Origin: JAFLCL01 sp964502175
Lineage (GTDB): Bacteria > Myxococcota_A > Polyangia > Polyangiales > Sandaracinaceae
Assembly (NCBI GenBank): GCA_964502175.1
Contig: CAZCVE010000026.1
Location: 1 to 64,000 of the forward strand
Length of the DNA stretch: 64,000 nucleotides
Reading direction: 5' to 3'
Below, piece by piece: positions 7,672-14,605 of this stretch. The notes under the pieces are model-generated. The model searched no databases, was not told the DNA's origin, and saw only the letters and a list, made by a program, of their open reading frames with translations. Both the position numbers and the translations under genes were made by a program. Every line of letters begins with the position of its first letter. Position 1 is the first letter of the stretch.

Positions 7672-9339
7672 ATGCGGCACCGACGCGAAGAGCTCCGATG
7701 GAATGGCTGGGGACGGCTCGATCAGGGCTTCGAGGCCAAGGGTCGTGACGAGGCGGTCTGGGCGTTCGTCGCCGACGCGCTCGGAACCGCGCGCTTGCCG
7801 AGCACGCCCGCGCCAGACCTCGAGCAGACGTCGCTGCCGGAGTCTCGCGCCGACGAGGCTCTGCTCGATCGCCTCGCGCAGGTCACGCACCCCTCGCGGG
7901 TGATGACGACCACGCGCGAGCGCGCCTTCCACGCGTACGGGCGGAGCTACTTCGATCTCCTGCGCCTGCGGAGCGGCGCGCTCGAGCACGCGCCCGACGT
8001 CGTCGTGTACCCCGAGTCCGAGGCCGAGGTGCTCGCTGTGCTCAAGCTCGCGGAAGACGCGCGCTTCGCGGTCGTGCCGTTCGGCGGTGGGTCGAGCGTC
8101 GTCGGCGGTGTGGAGGCGAGCGGCGGCCCCGCGCACGCGGGTGTGCTCACGCTCGACACGACGCGCATGACGCGCGTGCTCGACGTGGACGGCGTCTCGC
8201 GCACGGCGACGATCGAGGCCGGCATCTACGGCCCCGCGCTCGAAGAGGCGCTCACCCAGCGCGGCTTCGTGCTCGGTCACTTCCCGCAGAGCTTCGAGCA
8301 CTCGACGCTCGGCGGCTGGATCGCCGCCCGCGGCGCAGGACAGATGTCGAACCGCTACGGAACGGTCGACAAGCTGCTCGTCGCCACCACCGTCGCCACG
8401 CCGCGAGGCTTGCTGACGACGAGCGCGTTCCCCGCGTCGGCCGCAGGGCCGAACCTCAACCAGATGATCTGCGGCTCGGAGGGCACCGTCGGCGTGATCA
8501 CCAAGGCCACGGTGAAGCTCCATCCGCTGCCGGCCGCGCGGAAGATCTTCGCGTTCCTCTTCAAGAGCTTCGACGAAGGTGTCACCGCCGTGCGCGCGCT
8601 CGTGCAGGAAGAGACGGGCGCCGCGATGATGCGCCTCTCGGACGGTGAAGAGACGCGCTTCTTCGGCTCGTTCCGTCACGTGATCGAGCCCTCGCGCGTG
8701 AGCGAATTCGCAGAAGGCGCGCTCGGCCTCGTCGGCTATGACCAGAAGTGCGTGCTCATGGTGTGCGTCGAGGGCGAGGCCGACGAGGTCACGCACAAGG
8801 TGAAGCGCATCCGCGGCATCGCGCGGTCGCGCGGCGGCCTCTACGTGGGCGAGGGCCCCGGCAAGTCGTGGTGGAAGCGCCGCTTCGAGATGCCCTACCT
8901 GCGCGACCCGATGCTGGATCACGGCGTCGGCGTCGACACGCTCGAGACGGCCACCGAGTGGTCGAACGTGCCGCGCCTCTACGACGCCGTGCGCCTCGCG
9001 ATCCGCGGCACGCTCGAGGCCGAGGGACGTCGCGCGATCGTCATGGCGCACGTCTCTCACAGCTACCTCGACGGCTGCAGCCTCTACTTCACGTTCATCT
9101 TCCTCCGCGATCAGGCGCGAGAGATCGAGCAGTGGAGGACCGTGAAGGCCGCCGCGTCGCGCGCGATCGTGGGCAACGGCGGAACGATCAGCCACCACCA
9201 CGGCGTCGGCACCGACCACGCGCCCTACCTCGACGTCGAGAAGGGCGCGCTCGGCCTCGACGTCCTCGCGCACGTGCGCAAGGCCCTCGATCCGAAGGGC
9301 ACGATGAACCCCGGCAAGCTCCTCCCCAAGCGCGCCTGA
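7672..9339 (+). CDS. agpS: Alkyldihydroxyacetonephosphate synthase (FAD-linked oxidase family)
   Basis: 555 residues. It opens with RREELRWNGWGR, the family's typical start, then a PCMH-type FAD domain (VVPFGGGSSVVGG about 130; PQSFEHSTLGGWIAARGAGQ; ICGSEGTVGVITKATVKLHP) and a C-terminal cap with the SHHHGVGTDHA loop about 506-515; the triple His is the hallmark of alkyl-DHAP synthase active sites. The enzyme swaps the acyl chain of acyl-DHAP for a fatty alcohol, the committed step to ether lipids. Myxobacteria are among the few aerobic bacteria known to make ether lipids this way, and there they act in development. ATG 7672 is chosen because homologues begin here; the open frame further upstream overlaps the divergent gene. 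Convergent with the next gene through a shared TGATCA. Confidence 0.9.
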   Translation: MRHRREELRWNGWGRLDQGFEAKGRDEAVWAFVADALGTARLPSTPAPDLEQTSLPESRADEALLDRLAQVTHPSRVMTTTRERAFHAYGRSYFDLLRLRSGALEHAPDVVVYPESEAEVLAVLKLAEDARFAVVPFGGGSSVVGGVEASGGPAHAGVLTLDTTRMTRVLDVDGVSRTATIEAGIYGPALEEALTQRGFVLGHFPQSFEHSTLGGWIAARGAGQMSNRYGTVDKLLVATTVATPRGLLTTSAFPASAAGPNLNQMICGSEGTVGVITKATVKLHPLPAARKIFAFLFKSFDEGVTAVRALVQEETGAAMMRLSDGEETRFFGSFRHVIEPSRVSEFAEGALGLVGYDQKCVLMVCVEGEADEVTHKVKRIRGIARSRGGLYVGEGPGKSWWKRRFEMPYLRDPMLDHGVGVDTLETATEWSNVPRLYDAVRLAIRGTLEAEGRRAIVMAHVSHSYLDGCSLYFTFIFLRDQAREIEQWRTVKAAASRAIVGNGGTISHHHGVGTDHAPYLDVEKGALGLDVLAHVRKALDPKGTMNPGKLLPKRA

Positions 9340-9678
9340 TCAACCGGGATCGTTCCGGCGTTTCTTCTTGGGGCCGGGGCGCGCGCGGTTCGTGTGCGCG
9401 TCGAGGCGCAGGCGCGTGAAGGGGACGTGCGCGTGGCAGCGGTCCTCCATCGCGCGCGCTCGCGCCTCGGGCAGGTGAACGATCGCGACGGCGAGCTCCG
9501 TCCATCGCTCGGGGTGCTCTGCGAGCACGCGCGACCAGCGGCTCGGGGGACCGACGAGGCCGCGATCCCACGCGTCGTCGGGGTGGAGCTGCGCGTCGCA
9601 CGCGCCGCACGCCGAGCATCGCCCGAGCGCGATGCGGTCGGCCGCCGTCAGCGTCGGGAGCGTGCGCGTCTCGGTCAC
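9340..9678 (-). CDS. Small Cys-containing hypothetical protein
   Basis: 112 residues from a GTG at 9678. Contains CSACGACD near residue 21 and CHAHVPF near 83, a possible four-cysteine/histidine metal site, and ends in a basic tail (GPKKKRRND). Not recognised. Its stop codon interlocks with that of the alkyl-DHAP synthase gene (TGATCA, 9337-9342). It is divergent from the ribA gene, whose promoter lies in the shared upstream region. The compact coding fit and the cysteine pattern support a real gene. Confidence 0.55.
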   Translation of the reverse strand: MTETRTLPTLTAADRIALGRCSACGACDAQLHPDDAWDRGLVGPPSRWSRVLAEHPERWTELAVAIVHLPEARARAMEDRCHAHVPFTRLRLDAHTNRARPGPKKKRRNDPG

Positions 9679-9726
9679 GCACCGCAGCGTCGCACGGTCG
9701 CGATGCGTGACGAAAGGTTCCGAAGC

Positions 9727-9754
9727 TTGACGCGCGTGCCGTGCGCTCTAGTAT
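9727..9754 (+). promoter_or_regulatory. Sigma-70-type promoter upstream of ribA
   Basis: TTGACG (9727-9732), 16-base spacer, TAGTAT (9749-9754): close to the vegetative consensus and unusual in such GC-rich DNA. It would give a leader of about 120 bases before the ribA start. I looked for the conserved core of an FMN riboswitch in that leader and did not find it. Confidence 0.55.
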
Positions 9755-9882
9755 CGACCACCTCTCTACCTCGCTCGTTCGAGCCAGACAGAGTGACAAC
9801 GTTCTTGCAGGTCGCCGCATCGAAGGCCTGCTTGGAGACACAATCACACGGCCTCATGAGCAGGTCCGAGAAGGCGGGTCGA

Positions 9883-10695
9883 ATGGGCCAGTCCGAGCAG
9901 CGTCGGGGCCAGATCGTTTCGTTGGGCGACGAGAGCGCGTTCACTCGCTACTCGGAGGCCAACATCCCCACGGAGCACGGCACCTTCCGCGTCGTCTGCT
10001 ACCGCGAGCGCGTGCCCTCGTCCTTCGACGGCGAGGCCTCGTTCAAGGAGCACCTCGCGATCGTGAAGGGCGACCTCCGCGGCGGTGAAGAGATCCCCGT
10101 GCGCGTCCACAGCGAGTGCCTCACGGGCGAGGTCCTCCACTCGCTCAAGTGCGACTGCCGCGAGCAGCTCGATCAGGCGCTCGCGCGCATCGGCAAGGAA
10201 GAGCGCGGCGCCGTGCTCTACCTGCGCCAAGAGGGCCGCGGCATCGGCCTCGGCAACAAGCTCAAGGCGTACGCGCTGCAAGAGCGCGGCGTCGACACGG
10301 TGGATGCGAACCGCATGCTCGGCCTGCCGGACGACGCCCGCCGCTTCGACATCGCGGCGTTCATCCTCGCGGACCTCGGCGTGCGCTCGATCGTGCTCCT
10401 CACGAACAACCCGCTGAAGACCAAGAGCCTGCGCGCCGAGGGCGTGCAGGTGGTGCGACGCGAGCCCGTGCGCAGCGAGCCGAACGTCCACAACATCGAC
10501 TACCTGCGCACGAAGGGCCGTCGCATGGGCCACGAGCTCATGGGCAGTCCGCTCGACGAGTCGAAGACGACCGACGTCGAAGGCGAGCTCTCGACGAGCC
10601 TCTCGGCGACCGACCCGATCGCGAGCGAGCCCGCTGCCTCCGACACCGGCAAGCGAGCCGTGGGTCGGCTGCCGTTCCCCCGCCGCGCCGGCTGA
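9883..10695 (+). CDS. ribA: GTP cyclohydrolase II
   Basis: 270 residues. Converts GTP to 2,5-diamino-6-ribosylamino-4(3H)-pyrimidinone 5'-phosphate, the first step of riboflavin synthesis. Diagnostic parts: zinc ligands in CLTGEVLHSLKCDC, the substrate loop RQEGRGIGLGNKLKAY, DTVDANRMLGLPDD, and LLTNNPLKTKSL. The zinc-site cysteines are all present. It is a stand-alone enzyme, not the RibBA fusion. It carries a low-complexity C-terminal tail of about 50 residues. Start choice: ATG 9883 has GAGAAGG 8-14 bases upstream; ATG 9856 would add nine residues and lacks a clear ribosome site. Preceded by a good vegetative promoter; followed by strong hairpins. Confidence 0.93.
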   Translation: MGQSEQRRGQIVSLGDESAFTRYSEANIPTEHGTFRVVCYRERVPSSFDGEASFKEHLAIVKGDLRGGEEIPVRVHSECLTGEVLHSLKCDCREQLDQALARIGKEERGAVLYLRQEGRGIGLGNKLKAYALQERGVDTVDANRMLGLPDDARRFDIAAFILADLGVRSIVLLTNNPLKTKSLRAEGVQVVRREPVRSEPNVHNIDYLRTKGRRMGHELMGSPLDESKTTDVEGELSTSLSATDPIASEPAASDTGKRAVGRLPFPRRAG

Positions 10696-10702
10696 TTTGC
10701 CC

Positions 10703-10833
10703 GAGGGTCCGTGCGGACCCTCCCCCGCGTGCGGGGCCCCCAGACGCGCCGAAGCGCGTGCTGCGCGCGGGGCCCCAACCCCGTTTGCACGCCTCGCGCT
10801 TCGCTCGGCGATTCGGCGGACGAGCATGCTCGT
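10703..10833. repeat. Cluster of perfect palindromes after ribA
   Basis: Several perfect hairpins lie in a row: GAGGGTCC/GGACCCTC (10703-10722, 4-base loop), CCCCGC/GCGGGG (10723-10736), ACGCGC/GCGCGT around a CGAA loop near 10743-10758, and the 14-bp palindrome ACGAGCATGCTCGT (10820-10833). The first could terminate ribA transcription though no U-run follows. The remaining hairpins exceed what a terminator needs, so this may be a repetitive extragenic element. No gene is seen here. Confidence 0.6.
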
Positions 10834-10859
10834 GCACGGCGGCGGACTACACTCCGGCC

Positions 10860-11816
10860 ATGTCTCGTGCCTTGCTTCTCTCGCTCGCGTTCGGCGGGCT
10901 GGCCGCCTCTGCGGCGGCGTGCTCGAGCCCCAGGCCAGCGGAGATCGGCGAGGCCGCGTGCTCGAACGCGATCGACGACGACGGCGACATGCTCACCGAC
11001 TGCGCCGATCCCGCGTGCCAGCTGTTCGCGTGGTGCACCGGCAGCCCGGACGCTGGCCGACCCGACGCAGGGACCCCGGACGCGAGCCTCGACACCGGGG
11101 ACGTGGGCATGCTCGCGTGCAGCGAGCCGCTCGATCTCGTGATCGTGCTCGACGTGTCGAGCTCGATGACCGACGACGTCGCGCGGCTCCGCGACCTCGC
11201 GCCCACGATCTTCGCGGACGCGCTCGAGGCGAGCAGCGCCGCGCAGGTCTCGCTGGTGGTCTTCGTCGACGACGCGCGCGCCGTGATGGACTGCGTGCCG
11301 TTCGACTCCGCCGAGACGCTCGCAGGCGAGCTCGATCAGTGGCGCGTCTTCACCGCCACGAACACGAGCCCCGTGTCGGGCATCGCGAACGTCGACTGCG
11401 TGGAGAACTCGCTCGACGCGATCGCCACCGCGATCACCGGCTGCGAGTGGCGCGACGGCGCGCGCGTGATCCTGCACGTGACGGACGACACGTTCGCGGA
11501 GCGACCCGCGGTGCTGTCGGGCCCGTTCGGTCCGGGGGTGCTCGTGGCCTCCACGTACATCGAGGTGTCCGACGCGCTCGCGCGCGAAGACATCACGCTC
11601 GCGGCGCTCACCGCGAACGGTGCGGGCGCGTCGTGCGGCGGACCGACGGTGAGCCCCGACGTCGGCCGCGGCTTCCACATGCCCTACGGCACCGACGTGT
11701 CGCTGCCCACGCGCACCGGCGGCGAGGCGTGGGATCTTCGCGCCGTCCGCGACGGAACGTTCGATCTCGCGCCAGCGATCCGTGCGCTCCTCTCGCGTCG
11801 CGCGTGCGCGCCGTGA
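10860..11816 (+). CDS. VWA-domain lipoprotein
   Basis: 318 residues. Lipoprotein signal with lipobox AASAAAC (Cys21). A Cys/Asp-rich segment (CSNAIDDDGDMLTDCADPAC) of the kind found in many myxobacterial surface proteins, then a PDAG/PDAS linker, then a von Willebrand factor A domain about 95-300. The MIDAS motif DVSSSM is intact, so a divalent metal and a protein ligand are expected. Even numbers of cysteines suggest disulfides outside the cytoplasm. Its stop codon overlaps the GTG of the next gene by 4 bases. A -10-like TACACT lies 6 bases before the ATG, so the message may be leaderless. Partner unknown. Confidence 0.85.
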   Translation: MSRALLLSLAFGGLAASAAACSSPRPAEIGEAACSNAIDDDGDMLTDCADPACQLFAWCTGSPDAGRPDAGTPDASLDTGDVGMLACSEPLDLVIVLDVSSSMTDDVARLRDLAPTIFADALEASSAAQVSLVVFVDDARAVMDCVPFDSAETLAGELDQWRVFTATNTSPVSGIANVDCVENSLDAIATAITGCEWRDGARVILHVTDDTFAERPAVLSGPFGPGVLVASTYIEVSDALAREDITLAALTANGAGASCGGPTVSPDVGRGFHMPYGTDVSLPTRTGGEAWDLRAVRDGTFDLAPAIRALLSRRACAP

Positions 11817-13336
11817 TCGAGCCCTCCCCGCCCGTCGAGACCCAGCCTCTCCACGGCCCCGAGTCGACGCCACCCGAGGCACCGCCGAGCGACCCACCGT
11901 CGGGCGGAGCGACGTCGAAGGACGAGACCGCGCGCGAGGGCTGGCAGCTCTTCCACGCGGCCCTCGCGTTCGGCCTGATCCCCGGCGTGTCGGTGCTGCT
12001 CGCCGCGATCGGCTGGGCGCGCCTCCGCACCGAGCAGCCGACGTGGGCCAGGCGGCTCGCGATGCTCGGCGCGCTCGACGTGGCCGTCATGGTCGCGCTG
12101 TCGATCGCGACGGCGATGACGGCAGCGCAGCTCGGCGAGGGCGGCCTGCTCGCGCCGATCGGCGCGCCGCCGGGGACGAGCACCACGGCCACGCCCCCGC
12201 TCGAAGCGAGCCTCGCGCCGCGGCCGCGCATCGGCGTGGTGGTCGACGACGCAGACGGCGGCGTGCGCGTGATCACCGTGGCGCCCGGCTCCCCCGCGGC
12301 CGACGCAGGCGTGCGCGACGACGACGTGCTCACGGCGCTCGACGGCGCGCCGCTCCCGAGCCGCGAGGCGCTGACCGAAGGCATCGCGACTGGCCCGATC
12401 GCGCCGCGCACGCTCACCATCACGCGTGGCGAAGAGACGCTCTCGCTCACGATGACGCCGATCGCGGGCCCGTTTCGTCCGGTGCCGCTCGACGCGCAGC
12501 GCTGCGAAGACGCGCTGCCCGACCTGGACGCGACGCGAGAGTTCGTGTCGAGCCCGTCCACGATCGTCGGCCTCTCGATCGTGGGCGCGGTGGTGATCGC
12601 GCTGCTCGTGTGGGGAAAGCGTCGAGGCCTCTCGTGGCTCGAGGGCGGCAAGGTCGTGATCCCGTTCCTCGGCGTGTTGTTCGTGGGCCCGACGCTCGGC
12701 GGCCTCCTCGCGTCGCTGCTCTGCCCGCTGCTCGTGACGTGGAACGTGCGCTTCGAGACCGTGGAGATCTTCGTCTCGGAGATCGTGCTCACGCTGCTCG
12801 CGCTCGCGCTCCTCGCCTACCACCGCGGGCTCGCGGGCTCGCTCACGGACACGCAGCCCGCGCTCGGCTACCTGCGCACCGTGCTCCAGAGCGGCCTCTA
12901 CGTGATGGCGTGGATGCCGCGCGCGCTCCTGCTCGCGACGCCGATCGCGGTCTTCTTCTTCGCCGAGGGCGCGTTCGACGAGGCCCCCGTCGCCGAGCTC
13001 GTCTCGGGCGCGGGCCGCACCCCGCTCGACGCGGTGCTCACGTTCGTGGCCGCCGCGGTGCTCGCGCCGATCGCGGAAGAGTCGCTCTTTCGCGGCGTGC
13101 TCGCGCCGCACCTCGGTCGCCTCACGGACGGCTTCACCGCGGTGCTCGTGACCGCTGCGATCTTCGGCGTGCTCCACATCGGTGGGCACGGGCCGCTCTT
13201 CATCGGCCCGATGTTCCTCGGCGCGATCCTCGGCTGGGCGCGCCTCCGATCACGCGGCCTCGCGGCGCCGATCACGCTCCACATGATGCTCAACGGCACC
13301 GCGATGACCCTCGCCCTCACGCTCGGCATCCAGTGA
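11813..13336 (+). CDS. PDZ-containing CPBP (CAAX-like) intramembrane protease
   Basis: 507 residues from a GTG overlapping the VWA gene stop (GTGA). N-terminal disordered stretch, two membrane helices about 48-105, a PDZ domain about 140-215 (VITVAPGSPAADAGVRDDDV), then six or more helices. The CPBP motifs are complete: EESLFR, FGVLH and the third motif with HMMLN near the C-terminus; the glutamates and histidines form the metal-free or metal-bound glutamate protease site of Rce1-like enzymes. A PDZ fused ahead of CPBP is uncommon and would recruit substrates by their C-terminal tails, as in site-2 proteases. Coupled to a VWA lipoprotein, it may act in envelope surveillance or processing; that is inference. 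Confidence 0.86.
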   Translation: MIEPSPPVETQPLHGPESTPPEAPPSDPPSGGATSKDETAREGWQLFHAALAFGLIPGVSVLLAAIGWARLRTEQPTWARRLAMLGALDVAVMVALSIATAMTAAQLGEGGLLAPIGAPPGTSTTATPPLEASLAPRPRIGVVVDDADGGVRVITVAPGSPAADAGVRDDDVLTALDGAPLPSREALTEGIATGPIAPRTLTITRGEETLSLTMTPIAGPFRPVPLDAQRCEDALPDLDATREFVSSPSTIVGLSIVGAVVIALLVWGKRRGLSWLEGGKVVIPFLGVLFVGPTLGGLLASLLCPLLVTWNVRFETVEIFVSEIVLTLLALALLAYHRGLAGSLTDTQPALGYLRTVLQSGLYVMAWMPRALLLATPIAVFFFAEGAFDEAPVAELVSGAGRTPLDAVLTFVAAAVLAPIAEESLFRGVLAPHLGRLTDGFTAVLVTAAIFGVLHIGGHGPLFIGPMFLGAILGWARLRSRGLAAPITLHMMLNGTAMTLALTLGIQ

Positions 13337-13339
13337 GGG

Positions 13340-14548
13340 TCAGCGCCGGGAGGCGACGTTCTCGAGCAGGGCGCGGTAGCGGGCCGTCGCGACGCGTCGA
13401 CTGAAGCGTTGCTCGGCGACGGCGCGACCTCGCGCGCCCATCGCCTCGCGCGCGTCGCGCGGCATCGCGAAGAGGCGCGTCATCGCGTCGGCGAGCGCCG
13501 CGGGATCTTCGGCTGGCACCACGACGCCTGCGTCTGCGCCGGTGACGATCTCCGCGAGCTCCGGCTCGTCGGTGCTCGCGAGCACCGGACGCGCGGCGGC
13601 CATCACGCCGAAGAGCTTGCTCGGGAAGCGCAGCCCACGCTCCGCACGGCGCGTCGTCACGAGGCCCGCGTCGCAGCTCGCGAGCAGCTCACCGAGGCGC
13701 TCGCGCGGCTGTGACGCGACGAAGCGCACGTTCGTCACGCCTCGGTCCTTCGCCTCGCGCTCGAGCGCGCTCCGCGCGTCACCCTCGCCGCACACGAGCA
13801 CCGTGATCGGCTGAGACGCGACGCGACGCGACGCCTCGACGAGCGCCCCGAGGCCGAGCGTGCGCGAGACGTTGCCGGCATAGAGCACGACGAAACGATC
13901 GCCGAGGTCGAGCTCGCGCCTCAGCGCGGTGTCGCGCGAGCGAGGCACGATCGCGTCCGTGTCCGCCCAGTTGTGCACCACCTCGACGCGGCTCCGATCG
14001 ACGCCGTGCGCGACGAGCCGCGCGCCGATGTCGTCCGAGATCGCGACGAGCGCATCGGCCTCGCGGTGGAGGCCGCGCGCCAGGCGTGCGAGGCCGCGGT
14101 AGCCGAGGCCCGCGCGGAGGGCGCCGAGCTCACGGCCGAGCTCCGGGTAGAGGTCTTCGACGACGTACACGAACGGCGTGCCCGACAGCCGATGCGCGAG
14201 CGCGCCCGTGACGCCGCAGAGGAGCGGCGGCGGCGAGAGCACGAGCGCCACGTCTGCGTCGCCACCGAGCGCGGGCCCGAGCGAGCTCGCGAAGTACGAG
14301 ACGTAGTGCGCCACGCGACGCGCGCCCTGTCGCTCGCGGGGGCGGTAGGTGGGCACGCGCGTGATCGACACCCCGCGGTGCACCTCGCGCGATGGCAGGC
14401 GCGCGGTGTGTCCGCGGTAGCTGGGCTGACCGGCCACCACGTGAACGGCGTGCCCCGCGTGGACGAGATCCTCGGCGAGGTCCGTGAGGAGCTGCGCGGT
14501 GGCCGCGATCTCGGGCCAGTAGTGCGGGTGCAGGATCAGGATGCGCAT
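13340..14548 (-). CDS. Glycosyltransferase family 4
   Basis: 402 residues, GT-B fold. N-terminal Rossmann half starts MRILILHPHYWPEIAATAQL, as in WbuB-type GT4 enzymes; C-terminal half has VVLYAGNVSRTLGL, FVASQPRERLGELLASCDAGLV, and the nucleotide-sugar binding stretch RGLRFPSKLFGVMAAARPVLAS with the E of DEPELAEIV. It transfers a sugar to a lipid-linked acceptor during polysaccharide synthesis. Last gene of the right-to-left polysaccharide cluster, 57 bp after the Wzc-like gene; convergent with the CPBP gene. Sugar specificity cannot be read from sequence. Confidence 0.9.
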   Translation of the reverse strand: MRILILHPHYWPEIAATAQLLTDLAEDLVHAGHAVHVVAGQPSYRGHTARLPSREVHRGVSITRVPTYRPRERQGARRVAHYVSYFASSLGPALGGDADVALVLSPPPLLCGVTGALAHRLSGTPFVYVVEDLYPELGRELGALRAGLGYRGLARLARGLHREADALVAISDDIGARLVAHGVDRSRVEVVHNWADTDAIVPRSRDTALRRELDLGDRFVVLYAGNVSRTLGLGALVEASRRVASQPITVLVCGEGDARSALEREAKDRGVTNVRFVASQPRERLGELLASCDAGLVTTRRAERGLRFPSKLFGVMAAARPVLASTDEPELAEIVTGADAGVVVPAEDPAALADAMTRLFAMPRDAREAMGARGRAVAEQRFSRRVATARYRALLENVASRR

Positions 14549-14605
14549 GTCGCGCGAGCGCCCCCGACTTCGTGCGTCGGCGTCGTGAGGTTGGCAGGCC
14601 CGTGA

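Noticed and set aside
9755..9882. FMN riboswitch upstream of ribA
   Set aside because: The leader is long enough to consider, but the conserved riboswitch core sequences are not visible.
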